From: an uncultured Opitutales bacterium
GTDB lineage: Bacteria; Verrucomicrobiota; Verrucomicrobiia; Opitutales; Intestinicryptomonadaceae
Length of the DNA stretch: 64,000 nt
Assembly: GCA_900546565.1 (NCBI GenBank)
Contig: URDC01000001.1
Span: 1-64,000, forward strand
Direction: 5' to 3'
In this document: positions 1 through 7,767 of the stretch, piece after piece
Numbering within the stretch: the stretch's first letter is position 1
Layout: every line of letters begins with the position of its first letter
The notes under the pieces: generated by a model
What the model was told of the DNA's origin: nothing
Seen by the model: the letters and a program-made list of their open reading frames with translations, nothing else
Database searches by the model: none
Made by a program: the position numbers and the translations under genes

Positions 1-61
1 CTAATATATAATTATATTATTTTAAAATTGTCAATATCAAATATAGAATAATTCTACTTTC

Positions 62-481
62 ATGAAAAACAAAAAAGGCATAAAGACGTATGCGAATCCG
101 ATTTTTTCGGAGAACTTCAAAACGCTGATGTTCGAACGCAACATTACCCTGAAAGAATTGTCGGAGCTCACGTCGTATCCGCTGAGCACGATAAGCACAT
201 GGCGGCGCGGGCGCGTTCCGCGCAGCGGCGAGGCGTTGAAAAGGCTTGCGGCAATTTTCGGAGTCGACGAAACGCGGTTTTTCCAATGCGGCTGCAACAC
301 GGTGATTTTCGCCAACGAACTGCCGCGCAGCGTGGGCTGCCGAAAAAAAACGGATAACGCCGGGCTTGCCGAAAAAATACGCGGGCACGTCGACGGGCTT
401 ATCCGCGGTAGCCGCAAGGCGCAACTCAAACGGATTTTGGCAGTGCTCGAGCGCGAGCTTCCGCTGGAAAACTTCCGCTGA
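62..481 (+). CDS. XRE-family helix-turn-helix regulator
   Basis: A 139-residue protein with a Cro/C1-type helix-turn-helix at about residues 18-66. The segment NITLKELSELTSYPLSTIST has the usual layout of turn and recognition helix, followed by a WRRGRVPRS wing-like stretch and an AAIFGVDETRFF segment typical of XRE proteins. The rest (about 75-139) is basic and helical with no recognised sensor domain. The ATG lies just after an AT-rich leader (1-61) that could hold its promoter, but I see no clear -35/-10 pair. It stands alone with no phage or toxin neighbour. DNA binding is inferred from the fold; the target genes are unknown. Confidence 0.75.
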   Translation: MKNKKGIKTYANPIFSENFKTLMFERNITLKELSELTSYPLSTISTWRRGRVPRSGEALKRLAAIFGVDETRFFQCGCNTVIFANELPRSVGCRKKTDNAGLAEKIRGHVDGLIRGSRKAQLKRILAVLERELPLENFR

Positions 482-587
482 AAAAGATCCCGCCTTGAAG
501 TCCGCACCGAAGCCCGTTTTTAACCCCGCATAAAATTTCCGAAAAAAAAGGTTGCGACGTTTTTTGGCGGTTGCTTTTATCGTCGGC

Positions 588-1244
588 ATGGTCAAAACGC
601 AAAGTGGATACACTTTTAGGGAGGAAGTCGGGAACACGATAACGCACATTCTGGGCATGATGTTCAGCGTGTGCGCCACCAGCGTGCTCGTAACGCTCTC
701 ATGCTTTTGGGGCGACTGCTGGTCGATTGTATCGTGCGCAATTTTCGGAGCGTCTATGCTGCTTGTGTATACGGCGTCGTCGGTGTATCACGCGGTGCAA
801 AACGAACGCGCAAAGCAACTGCTAAAAAAACTCGACCATATCGCAATCTACTATCTGATTGCGGGCAGCTACACGCCGTTTCTGCTGGTGCCGATGCGCT
901 CCGAACTCGGGTGGTGGATGTTCGGAATCGTCTGGGGGCTTGCGCTCGCGGGAACGCTCCTTAAAATTTTCATGCCGCCGTCGGGAACCAAACTGTGGTC
1001 GGTCGGGCTGTATTTGGCGATGGGCTGGCTGATTGTATTCGTCTCGGGCAAGCTGTTTGCGTGCATTCCGGGGGTGTCGATTGTCTTTCTGATTTTGGGA
1101 GGCTTGTTCTACTCGGTCGGGATTGTTTTCTACATCAAGAAGAATTGGGAATTTTCACACGCGATTTGGCATATGTTCGTGCTGCTTGGAACGATGATGC
1201 ACTTCTTTTCGGTGCTGTTTGCGTGTGTGAGAACGGAAGTTTGA
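588..1244 (+). CDS. Hemolysin III / PAQR-family membrane protein
   Basis: About 218 residues with seven predicted membrane segments. It carries the HlyIII/YqfA hallmarks: an N-terminal REEVGNTITHILG segment, a VYHAVQ histidine motif, LDHIAIYYLIAGSYTPF in the middle, and a C-terminal segment with paired histidines (HAIWHMFVLLGTMMHFF). These His/Asp residues line the metal site in PAQR proteins. I chose the ATG at 588 over an upstream TTG at 552 because homology-like sequence begins at TFREEVG. The physiological role of bacterial members is poorly defined; cytolysis is not implied. The dCMP deaminase gene starts 12 bp downstream, so the two may be co-transcribed. Confidence 0.85.
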   Translation: MVKTQSGYTFREEVGNTITHILGMMFSVCATSVLVTLSCFWGDCWSIVSCAIFGASMLLVYTASSVYHAVQNERAKQLLKKLDHIAIYYLIAGSYTPFLLVPMRSELGWWMFGIVWGLALAGTLLKIFMPPSGTKLWSVGLYLAMGWLIVFVSGKLFACIPGVSIVFLILGGLFYSVGIVFYIKKNWEFSHAIWHMFVLLGTMMHFFSVLFACVRTEV

Positions 1245-1256
1245 TTTTTGCTTAAT

Positions 1257-1742
1257 ATGGACATTATTTCGAGTATCGACAATTTGGTTTCGTCGTGGAA
1301 GGGCGCGCGCCCGTCTTGGGACGAATATTTTATAGGGACGGCGATTCTGATTTCGTCGCGTTCGACGTGCTCGCGGCTGAATGTGGGCTGCGTAATTGTA
1401 AGTTCGGCGGAACACAAAAACAGAATTATAGCCGCAGGCTACAACGGATATCTGCCGGGCTTGCCCCATAACTCCTGTGTGCGCGACGGACACGAGCAGG
1501 CAACGGTTCACGCAGAGCAAAATGCGGTTTCGGACGCGGCGCGGCGCGGAGTGTCGCTGGACGGCTCGATTGCGTATATCACGCACTTCCCCTGCATAAA
1601 CTGCGCGAAGCTGCTGATTTCTTCCGGTATAACGACCATCAAATATCTGCACGACTACCACAACGACGAGCTTGTTTTCGAACTCGCCGCCGAAGCAAAT
1701 GTCGCAATCGAGCAGCTCGGCGGAGATTGCGCGGACAAGTGA
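1257..1742 (+). CDS. dCMP deaminase (ComEB-type cytidine/deoxycytidylate deaminase)
   Basis: A 161-residue zinc-dependent deaminase. The zinc site is visible: VHAEQNAV supplies the His ligand and catalytic Glu, and PCINCAK supplies two Cys ligands. The region NVGCVIVSSAEHKNRIIAAGYNG, followed by GLPHNSC, matches dCMP deaminases, which convert dCMP to dUMP for thymidylate synthesis. The ATG at 1257 is preferred over a TTG three codons upstream. The pairing with a HlyIII gene looks positional. Confidence in the family is high. Substrate (dCMP versus another cytidine nucleotide) is inferred from length and the NGYLPG loop. Confidence 0.87.
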   Translation: MDIISSIDNLVSSWKGARPSWDEYFIGTAILISSRSTCSRLNVGCVIVSSAEHKNRIIAAGYNGYLPGLPHNSCVRDGHEQATVHAEQNAVSDAARRGVSLDGSIAYITHFPCINCAKLLISSGITTIKYLHDYHNDELVFELAAEANVAIEQLGGDCADK

Positions 1743-1836
1743 TTTCGAAGCGAACGCCTGCGTGCGCTTGCGCCGCGAAAGCCGGAATTAAAAATTCGAG
1801 GGATTGGGTGGATGCAATCGGAAACAATCAGATTTT

Positions 1837-2385
1837 ATGAGAACGTTTCACAGTGATTTATCTTGGAATCTTGTTGTAGCTTCGCCGTCGGAGACGCTCG
1901 GCGAGTTCAAGGAATCGGTCATTTTTCTTTTGGAGGACAACCTCGACGGCGCGCTCGGCGTGCTCATAAACCGTCCGCTCGACAAGGCGGTCGCCGACTT
2001 TTCGGACATCGCCCCCGATAGCGAACTCGGAACTCTCGACGTTTACGAGGGAGGCCCCGTGGGTATGAACGAGCTTAAAATTGCGGCGTTCGTGCTGGGC
2101 GACTGCGAGGTCGGTTCGTTCCGATACGGGATTTCGCCGAGGGAACTCGAAAACCTCGAAAAGTCCTCGTATGACGTGAAACCGATGGCGTTTCTCGGCT
2201 GTGTGCGCTGGGGGCGGGAACAGTTGCGCGAAGAACTGAAATCTGGCTACTGGTTTCTCTCGAACGTTGATATGAACCTGATTTTCGACACTCCCCCCGA
2301 AGAGCTTTGGGAAGAACTTATGCTGCGCGAATTCCCCACCGTCTCCGAACTCGATTCCCCAGACGGTAATTTCAAAAGCAACTAA
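1837..2385 (+). CDS. YqgE/AlgH family protein (UPF0301)
   Basis: About 182 residues. The N-terminal part WNLVVASPSETLGEFKESV, then LLEDNLDGALGVLINRPLDK, is the family signature, as are VYEGGPVG and the C-terminal FLGCVRWGREQL. In the family this corresponds to (FLGYAGWGPGQL)-like sequence. The ATG at 1837 puts the conserved LVVASPS about 11 residues in, as in homologues; an upstream TTG at 1804 would add an unconserved tail. AlgH/YqgE is cytoplasmic and has been linked to transcriptional regulation, but its biochemical function is not settled. The stop is followed within about 10 bp by a tandem hairpin repeat array. Confidence 0.87.
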   Translation: MRTFHSDLSWNLVVASPSETLGEFKESVIFLLEDNLDGALGVLINRPLDKAVADFSDIAPDSELGTLDVYEGGPVGMNELKIAAFVLGDCEVGSFRYGISPRELENLEKSSYDVKPMAFLGCVRWGREQLREELKSGYWFLSNVDMNLIFDTPPEELWEELMLREFPTVSELDSPDGNFKSN

Positions 2386-2400
2386 TTTTATTGTTTCGAA

Positions 2401-2711
2401 AGTGGCGGCGATTGCCTACGGCAATTCCGCCTTTGACTATCAGTTAAAGTAAACATTTTGGAGTTCCGGAAGAGGCGGCGATTGCCTACGGCAATTCCGC
2501 CTTTGACTATTTATTAAAGTTTTTTTGTTATTCCGAAAGAGGCGCGATTGGCTTCGCCAATACGCTTTGCCCCGCTGGGCGGGTTTCCATTATTTCGGAA
2601 GAGGCGGCGATTGCCTACGGCAATTCCGCCTTTGACTATTCATTAAAGTTTTTTGTTATTCCGAAAAAGGCGCGATTGGCTTCGCCAATGCGCTTTGACT
2701 ATTTGTTAAAG
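2401..2711. repeat. Tandem array of short hairpin repeats (small repeat, five copies)
   Basis: Five units spaced about 63-70 bp apart, with central hairpins beginning at 2411, 2481, 2547, 2610 and 2675. Each unit has an outer GC-rich stem, an inner 5-6 bp stem with a 3-nt loop, and usually ends in TTTGACTATNNNTTAAAG. Three units have ATTGCC-TAC-GGCAAT and two have ATTGGC-TTC-GCCAAT, so the inner stem changes on both sides and stays paired. Unit 3 (2539-2573) is degenerate at its 3' end. Related units occur near 19628, 22911, 22999, 26203 and 26312. Confidence 0.85.
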
Positions 2712-2751
2712 AAAAGCTGAACGAAGTGAAGCTTTTCCACTATATTTTTCG

Positions 2752-2978
2752 GATTAGAACCAGCTTCGGATTGGAAAAACGGGCGAGGCGCGTGCTACAA
2801 AGACGCGTTTTCGAGCGGAGGGATAGTGCTGTTGCACAGACCTCCCGAGGAAACCGTCTTTTAGCTGTGAGTGCGCCTCCGTTGCGAATCTAAATACAAA
2901 AAAACATTCCACGAATGTGGAATGTTTCCGTAAATAATAAAAATATTCACAACGAAGGCGCACGCCCTCGCCCGTTTT
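2752..2978 (-). repeat. Large three-armed intergenic element, copy A
   Basis: Read on the minus strand, it starts directly after the SDR stop codon with AAAACGGGCGAGGGCGTGC. P1 pairs that arm (2960-2978) with the arm at 2776-2795. P2 pairs ATTCACAACGAAGGCGCAC (2945-2963) with 2871-2889. At the tip of P2 is an 11-bp hairpin (2902-2912 with 2917-2927, loop GAAT) flanked by T-rich sequence, which looks like an intrinsic terminator. P3 contains GGAGGG/CCTCCC (2817-2822, 2841-2846) capped by GTGC/GCAC (2826-2829, 2834-2837). The outer flank reads GCTGGTTCTAATCCG on the minus strand, as in other copies. No protein-coding potential. Confidence 0.85.
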
Positions 2979-3707
2979 TCAAGAACCAGAGTCGACGGAG
3001 AATACCTGCCCCGTAATTGAGGCGGCTGCATCGGAAAGTAGAAAGGCGACGGTGGCGGCTACTGAGTCCACCGAGACTTCGCGTTTCAACGCAGTGCGGG
3101 CGGCGATTTTTTCGCGCTGGGCGTCGGTTAGCGACGCGCTCATATCGGTCGGCATAAAGCCCGCGGCAACGCAGTTCGAGCGAATCGAGCGCGAACCCCA
3201 TTCGCGGGCGACATTCGCGGAAAACGCCTCCAACGCGCCTTTCGTGGCGGCATACATCGAAAGCCCCTTGAAACCTCGTCGGGCGCAAATAGAGGAAATG
3301 TGCACAAGCGACCCTCCCGTGGAATGCAAAAGCATATTGCGGACGGCGCGGTTCGAAAATTCGATTGCTGCAAAGACGTTTATCTGAAACATCCGCATGA
3401 GCGGGTCAAGGCGGAGGTTTGTGAGGAGGTCGTCGTAGGCGATTGCGGCGTTGTTGACAAGTCCGTGAAGCGGGGTGTCGACGCCGACGAAGTTTTCGAA
3501 AACGTCGGTCTTGATTTTTTCGATTTCGGAAATGTCGAATTGAAGATAGCGGACGCGGTCGCCGCCGAAGCGCGATTTTAGCGGGGCGACACATTCGGGA
3601 GACGAACGCCCGACGCCGTAGACGGCGCAGCCGCCGCGTTCGAGGAGGGTCTCGGCGATTTTGTAGCCGAGCCCACGCGAGACGCCTGTTATAAGATAAT
3701 TTTTCAT
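2979..3707 (-). CDS. Short-chain dehydrogenase/reductase, 3-oxoacyl-ACP reductase type
   Basis: A 242-residue Rossmann-fold SDR. TGVSRGLG near the N-terminus is the dinucleotide-binding TGxxxGxG motif, NNAA (about residue 86) the structural motif, and SMYAATKGA holds the catalytic Tyr and Lys (YxxxK) with an upstream Ser. The C-terminal FLLSDAAASITGQVFSVDSG is typical of FabG-like reductases. The gene overlaps the upstream adenylating-enzyme gene by 4 bp and completes an ACP-ligase-SDR operon, so its substrate is probably an ACP-bound 3-oxoacyl group. That substrate is inferred from neighbours, not shown by the sequence. The large repeat element begins immediately after its stop. Confidence 0.87.
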   Translation of the reverse strand: MKNYLITGVSRGLGYKIAETLLERGGCAVYGVGRSSPECVAPLKSRFGGDRVRYLQFDISEIEKIKTDVFENFVGVDTPLHGLVNNAAIAYDDLLTNLRLDPLMRMFQINVFAAIEFSNRAVRNMLLHSTGGSLVHISSICARRGFKGLSMYAATKGALEAFSANVAREWGSRSIRSNCVAAGFMPTDMSASLTDAQREKIAARTALKREVSVDSVAATVAFLLSDAAASITGQVFSVDSGS

Positions 3708-4948
3708 ACTATTCGGCTTGTTTTGCCCGTGCGCGTTTTTTGCAGGGCTTCAACGAATTTTACTATGCGCGGAATTTTGAAGTTTTGAAGGAGCGCAAGC
3801 AACTCTTTTCTTAGCTCGGGCTCGGAAATCGGACGCGAGCAAACGACATCGGCGGCTACGATGTTGCCGAGAATGCGGTTCGGGATTGCGTAAACGCGGG
3901 CGTCGGAAACGGCGTCGAGGCAGCGGAGTGCGTCTTCTACTTCGGCGGGGTTCACCTTGTAGCCGCCCACGTTTATGAAGTCGCAGCGGCGGGCGAGGAA
4001 GCGGAAAGAAAGCGGATTGTAGCCGATAACTTCGACGCAGTCGCCGGTAGGATACCAGCGGGCGGAGGAGTCGCCGCCGAGCGCGGAGAGGACGAAAAGT
4101 TCGCCGTCGACAACTTTTGCGGTGCCGGCGGGCGCGGTAAAAATGTCGCCGTCGGAAACGAACATGGAGCCGTATTCGGTGGAGGCGTAGACGTTCGAAA
4201 TTTTCGCGTTCGGAAAAATTTTGCCGAGAGAGCGCATTGCGCGGGCGTCGAAACGCTCGCCGCCAGAAGTCAGCCTGCGCACGCTCGGGCAAGCCGAATT
4301 TGCGCCGCCGCAAAGAAGCCTGAAAAACGTGGGGGTTGCCGAAATGTGCGTTATGCCGAATTTGTCGGCGGCGGCGAAAACTTCGGCGGGAGGTCGTGCG
4401 AAAATGTCGACGAGCGTGTTGCCGTTTAGAAACGCCTGCATAAAAATTTGAAGCCCCGCGAAGTGGGTCGGATTGTAGGCGAAACCCCAGACGTCGGCGG
4501 CGTGGCGCGGAGAGATTTTAACGTTTGAAAACGCGCTTGCGAAAGTGTGCGAGACCTCTTTGGGGCGTCCCTGTGTGCCCGACGTAAAAAGGCGTGCGCG
4601 CCAGTTTTCAAGCGGAAAGGCGTCGCGGAGTCTGCCCGAGAGAAAGGCGTTGCGGAGAGCGTCGAAGTCGGCGCGGGGCGCGGGCTCTTCGAAAGCGGAG
4701 ATATCGGAAACGCCCGTGAGCGCGGCGGTTTCGGAGTCGGAAAAAGTCTCGTCAAGCAGGATAATTTCGCGGTCGAAAACGAGCGAGGCAAGGAGCGATT
4801 CGAAGACGCGCAAAATTCCGCCGCGGCAGTATTTGTTGTATGTTTTGCGCGTTGCGACGGCGTCGAAAAATTCGCCGTAGGCTATGCATACGCCCTTGGA
4901 AAAGTCGCGCAAAAACGGCTTGTTTAGCGGCGCGTCGGAGTTAGGCAT
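3704..4948 (-). CDS. AMP-binding acyl-activating enzyme (acyl-ACP/CoA ligase-like)
   Basis: A 414-residue ANL-superfamily adenylating enzyme. Visible motifs are LFTSGTQGRPKEVSHT (P-loop-like A3), NVYASTEYGS (A5), YPTGDCVEV (A7), RRCDFINVGGYKVNPAEVE (A8 hinge) and QKTRTGKTSRI with the C-terminal catalytic Lys (A10). At about 410 residues it is shorter than a usual acyl-CoA synthetase of 500-550, with the deficit in the N-terminal lobe. It overlaps the ACP gene by 8 bp and the SDR gene by 4 bp. The natural reading is loading of an acyl or aryl acid onto the neighbouring ACP. The acid cannot be deduced. Confidence 0.85.
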   Translation of the reverse strand: MPNSDAPLNKPFLRDFSKGVCIAYGEFFDAVATRKTYNKYCRGGILRVFESLLASLVFDREIILLDETFSDSETAALTGVSDISAFEEPAPRADFDALRNAFLSGRLRDAFPLENWRARLFTSGTQGRPKEVSHTFASAFSNVKISPRHAADVWGFAYNPTHFAGLQIFMQAFLNGNTLVDIFARPPAEVFAAADKFGITHISATPTFFRLLCGGANSACPSVRRLTSGGERFDARAMRSLGKIFPNAKISNVYASTEYGSMFVSDGDIFTAPAGTAKVVDGELFVLSALGGDSSARWYPTGDCVEVIGYNPLSFRFLARRCDFINVGGYKVNPAEVEDALRCLDAVSDARVYAIPNRILGNIVAADVVCSRPISEPELRKELLALLQNFKIPRIVKFVEALQKTRTGKTSRIV

Positions 4949-5183
4949 CGCGCGGGCTCCCGATTTTTTTTGCGACTTCGGCGACGGTGAAGACGGGCTC
5001 GTCGGCGAAGACGTCGACGCCGAATCTGGCCTCCAAGCGAACCGTGAGCTCGGCGAGGTCGAGGGAGTCGAAGCCCAAATCCCCGCGCAGGCTCATTTGC
5101 GGAGCGAGGGCGTCGAGCTTTGAAACGCCTTTATTCAGGCGGATTGCATTCACAATTTCCAAAAGTTTTTCAGTATTCTGCAT
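4941..5183 (-). CDS. Acyl carrier protein
   Basis: An 80-residue acidic ACP from the ATG at 5183. The phosphopantetheine attachment site is Ser40 in LGFDSLDLAELTVRLE, followed by helix III sequence RFGVDVFADEPVFTVAEV. A longer reading from 5240 would add a hydrophobic, unconserved 19-residue tail and is less likely. First gene of a tightly overlapping operon with an adenylating enzyme and an SDR, so it is probably a dedicated carrier rather than the housekeeping fatty-acid ACP. A phosphopantetheinyl transferase is not seen in the window. Confidence 0.87.
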   Translation of the reverse strand: MQNTEKLLEIVNAIRLNKGVSKLDALAPQMSLRGDLGFDSLDLAELTVRLEARFGVDVFADEPVFTVAEVAKKIGSPRDA

Positions 5184-5342
5184 AGTCTGCGTAGGTAGGG
5201 ATAAGACTAAAATCAAAAAACATATGCGAAAAAAACGCAAAAATATTTTTTTGTTGTTTCATTTTTTCGGGAAATGTGCTTATATCCTCCACTGTGATTT
5301 TGAATTGAGCGCGGCGCGTTTGCCGCCGTTTCCAACGCAGAA

Positions 5343-5771
5343 ATGGTTTATTTAAAGACAGTCGAGTTGCAAAATCCCGCAAGCCAAACCGAATGTTTGG
5401 AGGAGATGTTTGCGGCGGTCGCAGACAAGCTCAACGCGGGACAGATGGACGAACTTAAAGAGGCAGTCTACACCCGCGAAGATACCGCGTCGACTTTTTT
5501 GGGCGACGAGCTCGCCGCGCCGCACGGCAGAATTTCGGGGCTTGACGATGAAATCGTCGTTCTCGGAGTCAGCAAAAACGGTGTAGACTGGCCCACGCAG
5601 GAACAAAGGGCAAAATTCGTGGTGCTAATCGGCGTGGACAGAAAGCGGATTTCAGCGTATCTTGCGCTGCTGCAAAAAATCATAAAATGGTATAGGAGTT
5701 CGGATTCGCATCCGTCGCCCGAATCGGACGCCGCGGAGTTGGCGGAAAGTCTGGAAAGGCATTTGGCGTAG
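5343..5771 (+). CDS. PTS EIIA-like regulatory protein (PtsN/EIIA-Ntr type)
   Basis: A 142-residue type-2 EIIA domain (mannitol/fructose/nitrogen superfamily). The phosphorylatable histidine is His61 in ELAAPHGRI, the family's xPHxR site, preceded by the TREDTASTFLGD segment (usual form RExxxSTGxG). No EIIB or EIIC is attached or adjacent. The next gene, 42 bp downstream, is a ClC anion channel. PtsN-type EIIA proteins regulate potassium and stress systems rather than carry sugar. A role in ion homeostasis with the channel is inferred from position only. Transcribed divergently from the ACP operon. Confidence 0.82.
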   Translation: MVYLKTVELQNPASQTECLEEMFAAVADKLNAGQMDELKEAVYTREDTASTFLGDELAAPHGRISGLDDEIVVLGVSKNGVDWPTQEQRAKFVVLIGVDRKRISAYLALLQKIIKWYRSSDSHPSPESDAAELAESLERHLA

Positions 5772-5813
5772 CATGCAAGCCGAATGCGGGGGCGTTAACA
5801 CATCGGCGGGCAA

Positions 5814-7559
5814 GTGAAAACGTTTTTTAAAATTGTATTCTACCTAAGAAGCCGAATCAATTTAAAGGGGCGCGGCGGAATTTATTTTTACGCGATTGTA
5901 TCGGGCTGCATTGCCGCCGTGGTGGCGTTGGCTTTCCAGTTTTGCACGAAGACGATTTTGGCTGCGTTAACGGGCGTCAACGACTGCCCCGAAGTGCAAA
6001 GTTTCCAGCAAATAGAGCCTTGGCGCAGGGTCGCAGCACTCACAATCGGCGGTATTCTGGCGGGAACGGTGCTGATGTTCGCCTCGAAAAAAATAAAGCA
6101 GAGGGCTACGCCGTATATGGAGTCGGTCTCTATTGGCAATGGCTACATTCCCGTGCGGGCGAATTTGCTGCGGAGCTTGGCGGCGATTATCACTATTGGC
6201 TCGGGCGCATCGATTGGGCGCGAAGGTCCGCTGGTGCAGACGGCGACTGTGTTCGCGTCGATTTTCGGGCGAAGGATAAACCTTTCGACGCCGCGTTTGA
6301 GGCTGCTTATCGCGTGCGCGGCAAGCGGGGCAATGTCGGCGGTTTTCCATACGCCGCTTGCGGGCGGACTTTTTGTCTGCGAAATCGTGCTGGGAGCGAT
6401 GTCGATTGAAATGCTCGCGCCGCTGCTGGTTTCGAGCTGTATGAGCTATTTGACGATAAACGTGCTGGGCGATTCGAAACCGCTTTACGAATTTCCCAAC
6501 GCGTTTTTGGTGTCGAATGTGGCGACCGCCGCGGGGGCGGTTCTGCTCGGTTTTGCAGCGTCGATTTTCGCTAAGGGCTGGCTGCTGTTTTTGTCGAAGT
6601 CGCGCGGATTGCTCAACAGGAACGCGAATATGCTGCCGATACGCCTTGCGTTGGCGGGTGTGGTTGTCGGGGGTATTACGATTTTCTATCCCGAGGTTGC
6701 GGGCAACGGGGCGCACATTATCCGCGGGATTGTGTCGCTTAGATTTTCATTCGAAGAGGTTTCGCTTTTGCTGGCGTTGAAGGTGGTCTCGGTGGGGCTA
6801 TTCTTCGCGATGGGAGCAGTCGGCGGCGTTTTGACACCGAGCCTTACGCTCGGCGGAATTTCGGGCTTTCTGTTCGCGCATGTTTTGATGGCGTGCGGTG
6901 TCCAACTCGGACAGGCGGAAATTGTGGGATATTCGCTTTTGGGAATGGCGTCGTTTTTTACCACCGCCGCCGCCGCACCGCTTACGTCGCTCGTGCTGGT
7001 TGTGGAATTTACGTCGGCGGGCAGAATGATTTTTCCGCTGATTATAGGTGTGCTGGTATCGCATGCTACGTCGAAAATATTTTCGACGAAGTCGATGTAC
7101 GACGACGAAACGGGGGCGCGGGGAATCAGAACCGCATTCAACAAACCGCTCAAAGACGTGCGCATTCGCGACATTTTCCGCAAGAGTTCTGACACGGTTT
7201 TCGCCACGACTCTGTTTAGCGACATCGCGAGGATTTTCATCAAAAACCCCGAATACGCAATACACGTTGTAAGCCGCAGCAACAGGTATTTGGGCAGCAT
7301 TTTGCAGGAGGACGTTTTCAAGTTCATCAAGTCCGACTACCTTTCGGCGAACGTGATTGCCGACGACATCATAAGAACCGAAATTCCGACGCTCTCCCCC
7401 GATATGCATCTGACCGATGGCGTAAAGCTGTTTGCCGAAAACGGCGCATATGAATCGCTGCCGATTGTGGACTCGAACGGAAAATTCTACGGTGTCGTAA
7501 ACCGCGGGGATATTTTCATGGGCTTTAACGAGATTGTCCGCCGCGAAAAAATCGCGTAA
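5814..7559 (+). CDS. ClC-family anion channel/transporter with C-terminal CBS pair
   Basis: A 581-residue protein with GTG start. Residues about 1-440 are the ClC membrane domain: IGSGASIGREGPLVQ contains the gating glutamate Glu137, and GGVLTPSLTLGGISG matches the later pore motif. Residues about 455-575 form two CBS domains (EYAIHVVSRSNRYLGSILQEDV region and SLPIVDSNGKFYGVVNRGDI), which bind adenine nucleotides in relatives. The first pore loop, usually GxGxPE, appears degenerate (around QRATPYMES, residues 96-104). Ion selectivity is therefore uncertain. Preceded by the EIIA-like gene, probably in one operon. Confidence 0.88.
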   Translation: MKTFFKIVFYLRSRINLKGRGGIYFYAIVSGCIAAVVALAFQFCTKTILAALTGVNDCPEVQSFQQIEPWRRVAALTIGGILAGTVLMFASKKIKQRATPYMESVSIGNGYIPVRANLLRSLAAIITIGSGASIGREGPLVQTATVFASIFGRRINLSTPRLRLLIACAASGAMSAVFHTPLAGGLFVCEIVLGAMSIEMLAPLLVSSCMSYLTINVLGDSKPLYEFPNAFLVSNVATAAGAVLLGFAASIFAKGWLLFLSKSRGLLNRNANMLPIRLALAGVVVGGITIFYPEVAGNGAHIIRGIVSLRFSFEEVSLLLALKVVSVGLFFAMGAVGGVLTPSLTLGGISGFLFAHVLMACGVQLGQAEIVGYSLLGMASFFTTAAAAPLTSLVLVVEFTSAGRMIFPLIIGVLVSHATSKIFSTKSMYDDETGARGIRTAFNKPLKDVRIRDIFRKSSDTVFATTLFSDIARIFIKNPEYAIHVVSRSNRYLGSILQEDVFKFIKSDYLSANVIADDIIRTEIPTLSPDMHLTDGVKLFAENGAYESLPIVDSNGKFYGVVNRGDIFMGFNEIVRREKIA

Positions 7560-7625
7560 TCGGAAAATTGCGCGGCGCGGGTTCTGCGTGGCGCGGATTG
7601 AGTGGAAGAATTTAAAGCACGGCGC

Positions 7626-7672
7626 AAAAAAACGCCCGAATGCCGAATATGGCGACGGGCGTTTTCGTTTTT
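7626..7672. terminator. Bidirectional intrinsic terminator between clc and mutB
   Basis: Stem AACGCCCG (7631-7638) pairs with CGGGCGTT (7656-7663), followed by a T-rich run on the plus strand and, on the minus strand, by the complement of the A-run at 7626-7632. It lies between the convergent ClC and methylmalonyl-CoA mutase genes and can serve both. Confidence 0.75.
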
Positions 7673-7767
7673 GAGGTGAAGCTGTTTTACAAACGTTTTT
7701 GTTGCGCGTTCTTGAAGGAGTGTTTGTCGCGCATCTTTTACGTGGTGCGGAAGCGCGACTGCCGCGT

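Noticed and set aside
588..1244. A cytolysin encoded by the hemolysin III-like gene
   Set aside because: The family name is historical. Seven membrane segments and PAQR-type His/Asp residues point to a membrane enzyme or receptor-like protein, and nothing here supports toxin function.
2401..2711. CRISPR array
   Set aside because: Spacing is regular, but the sequence between hairpins is itself conserved and repeated rather than unique spacers, repeats vary internally, and there are no cas genes.
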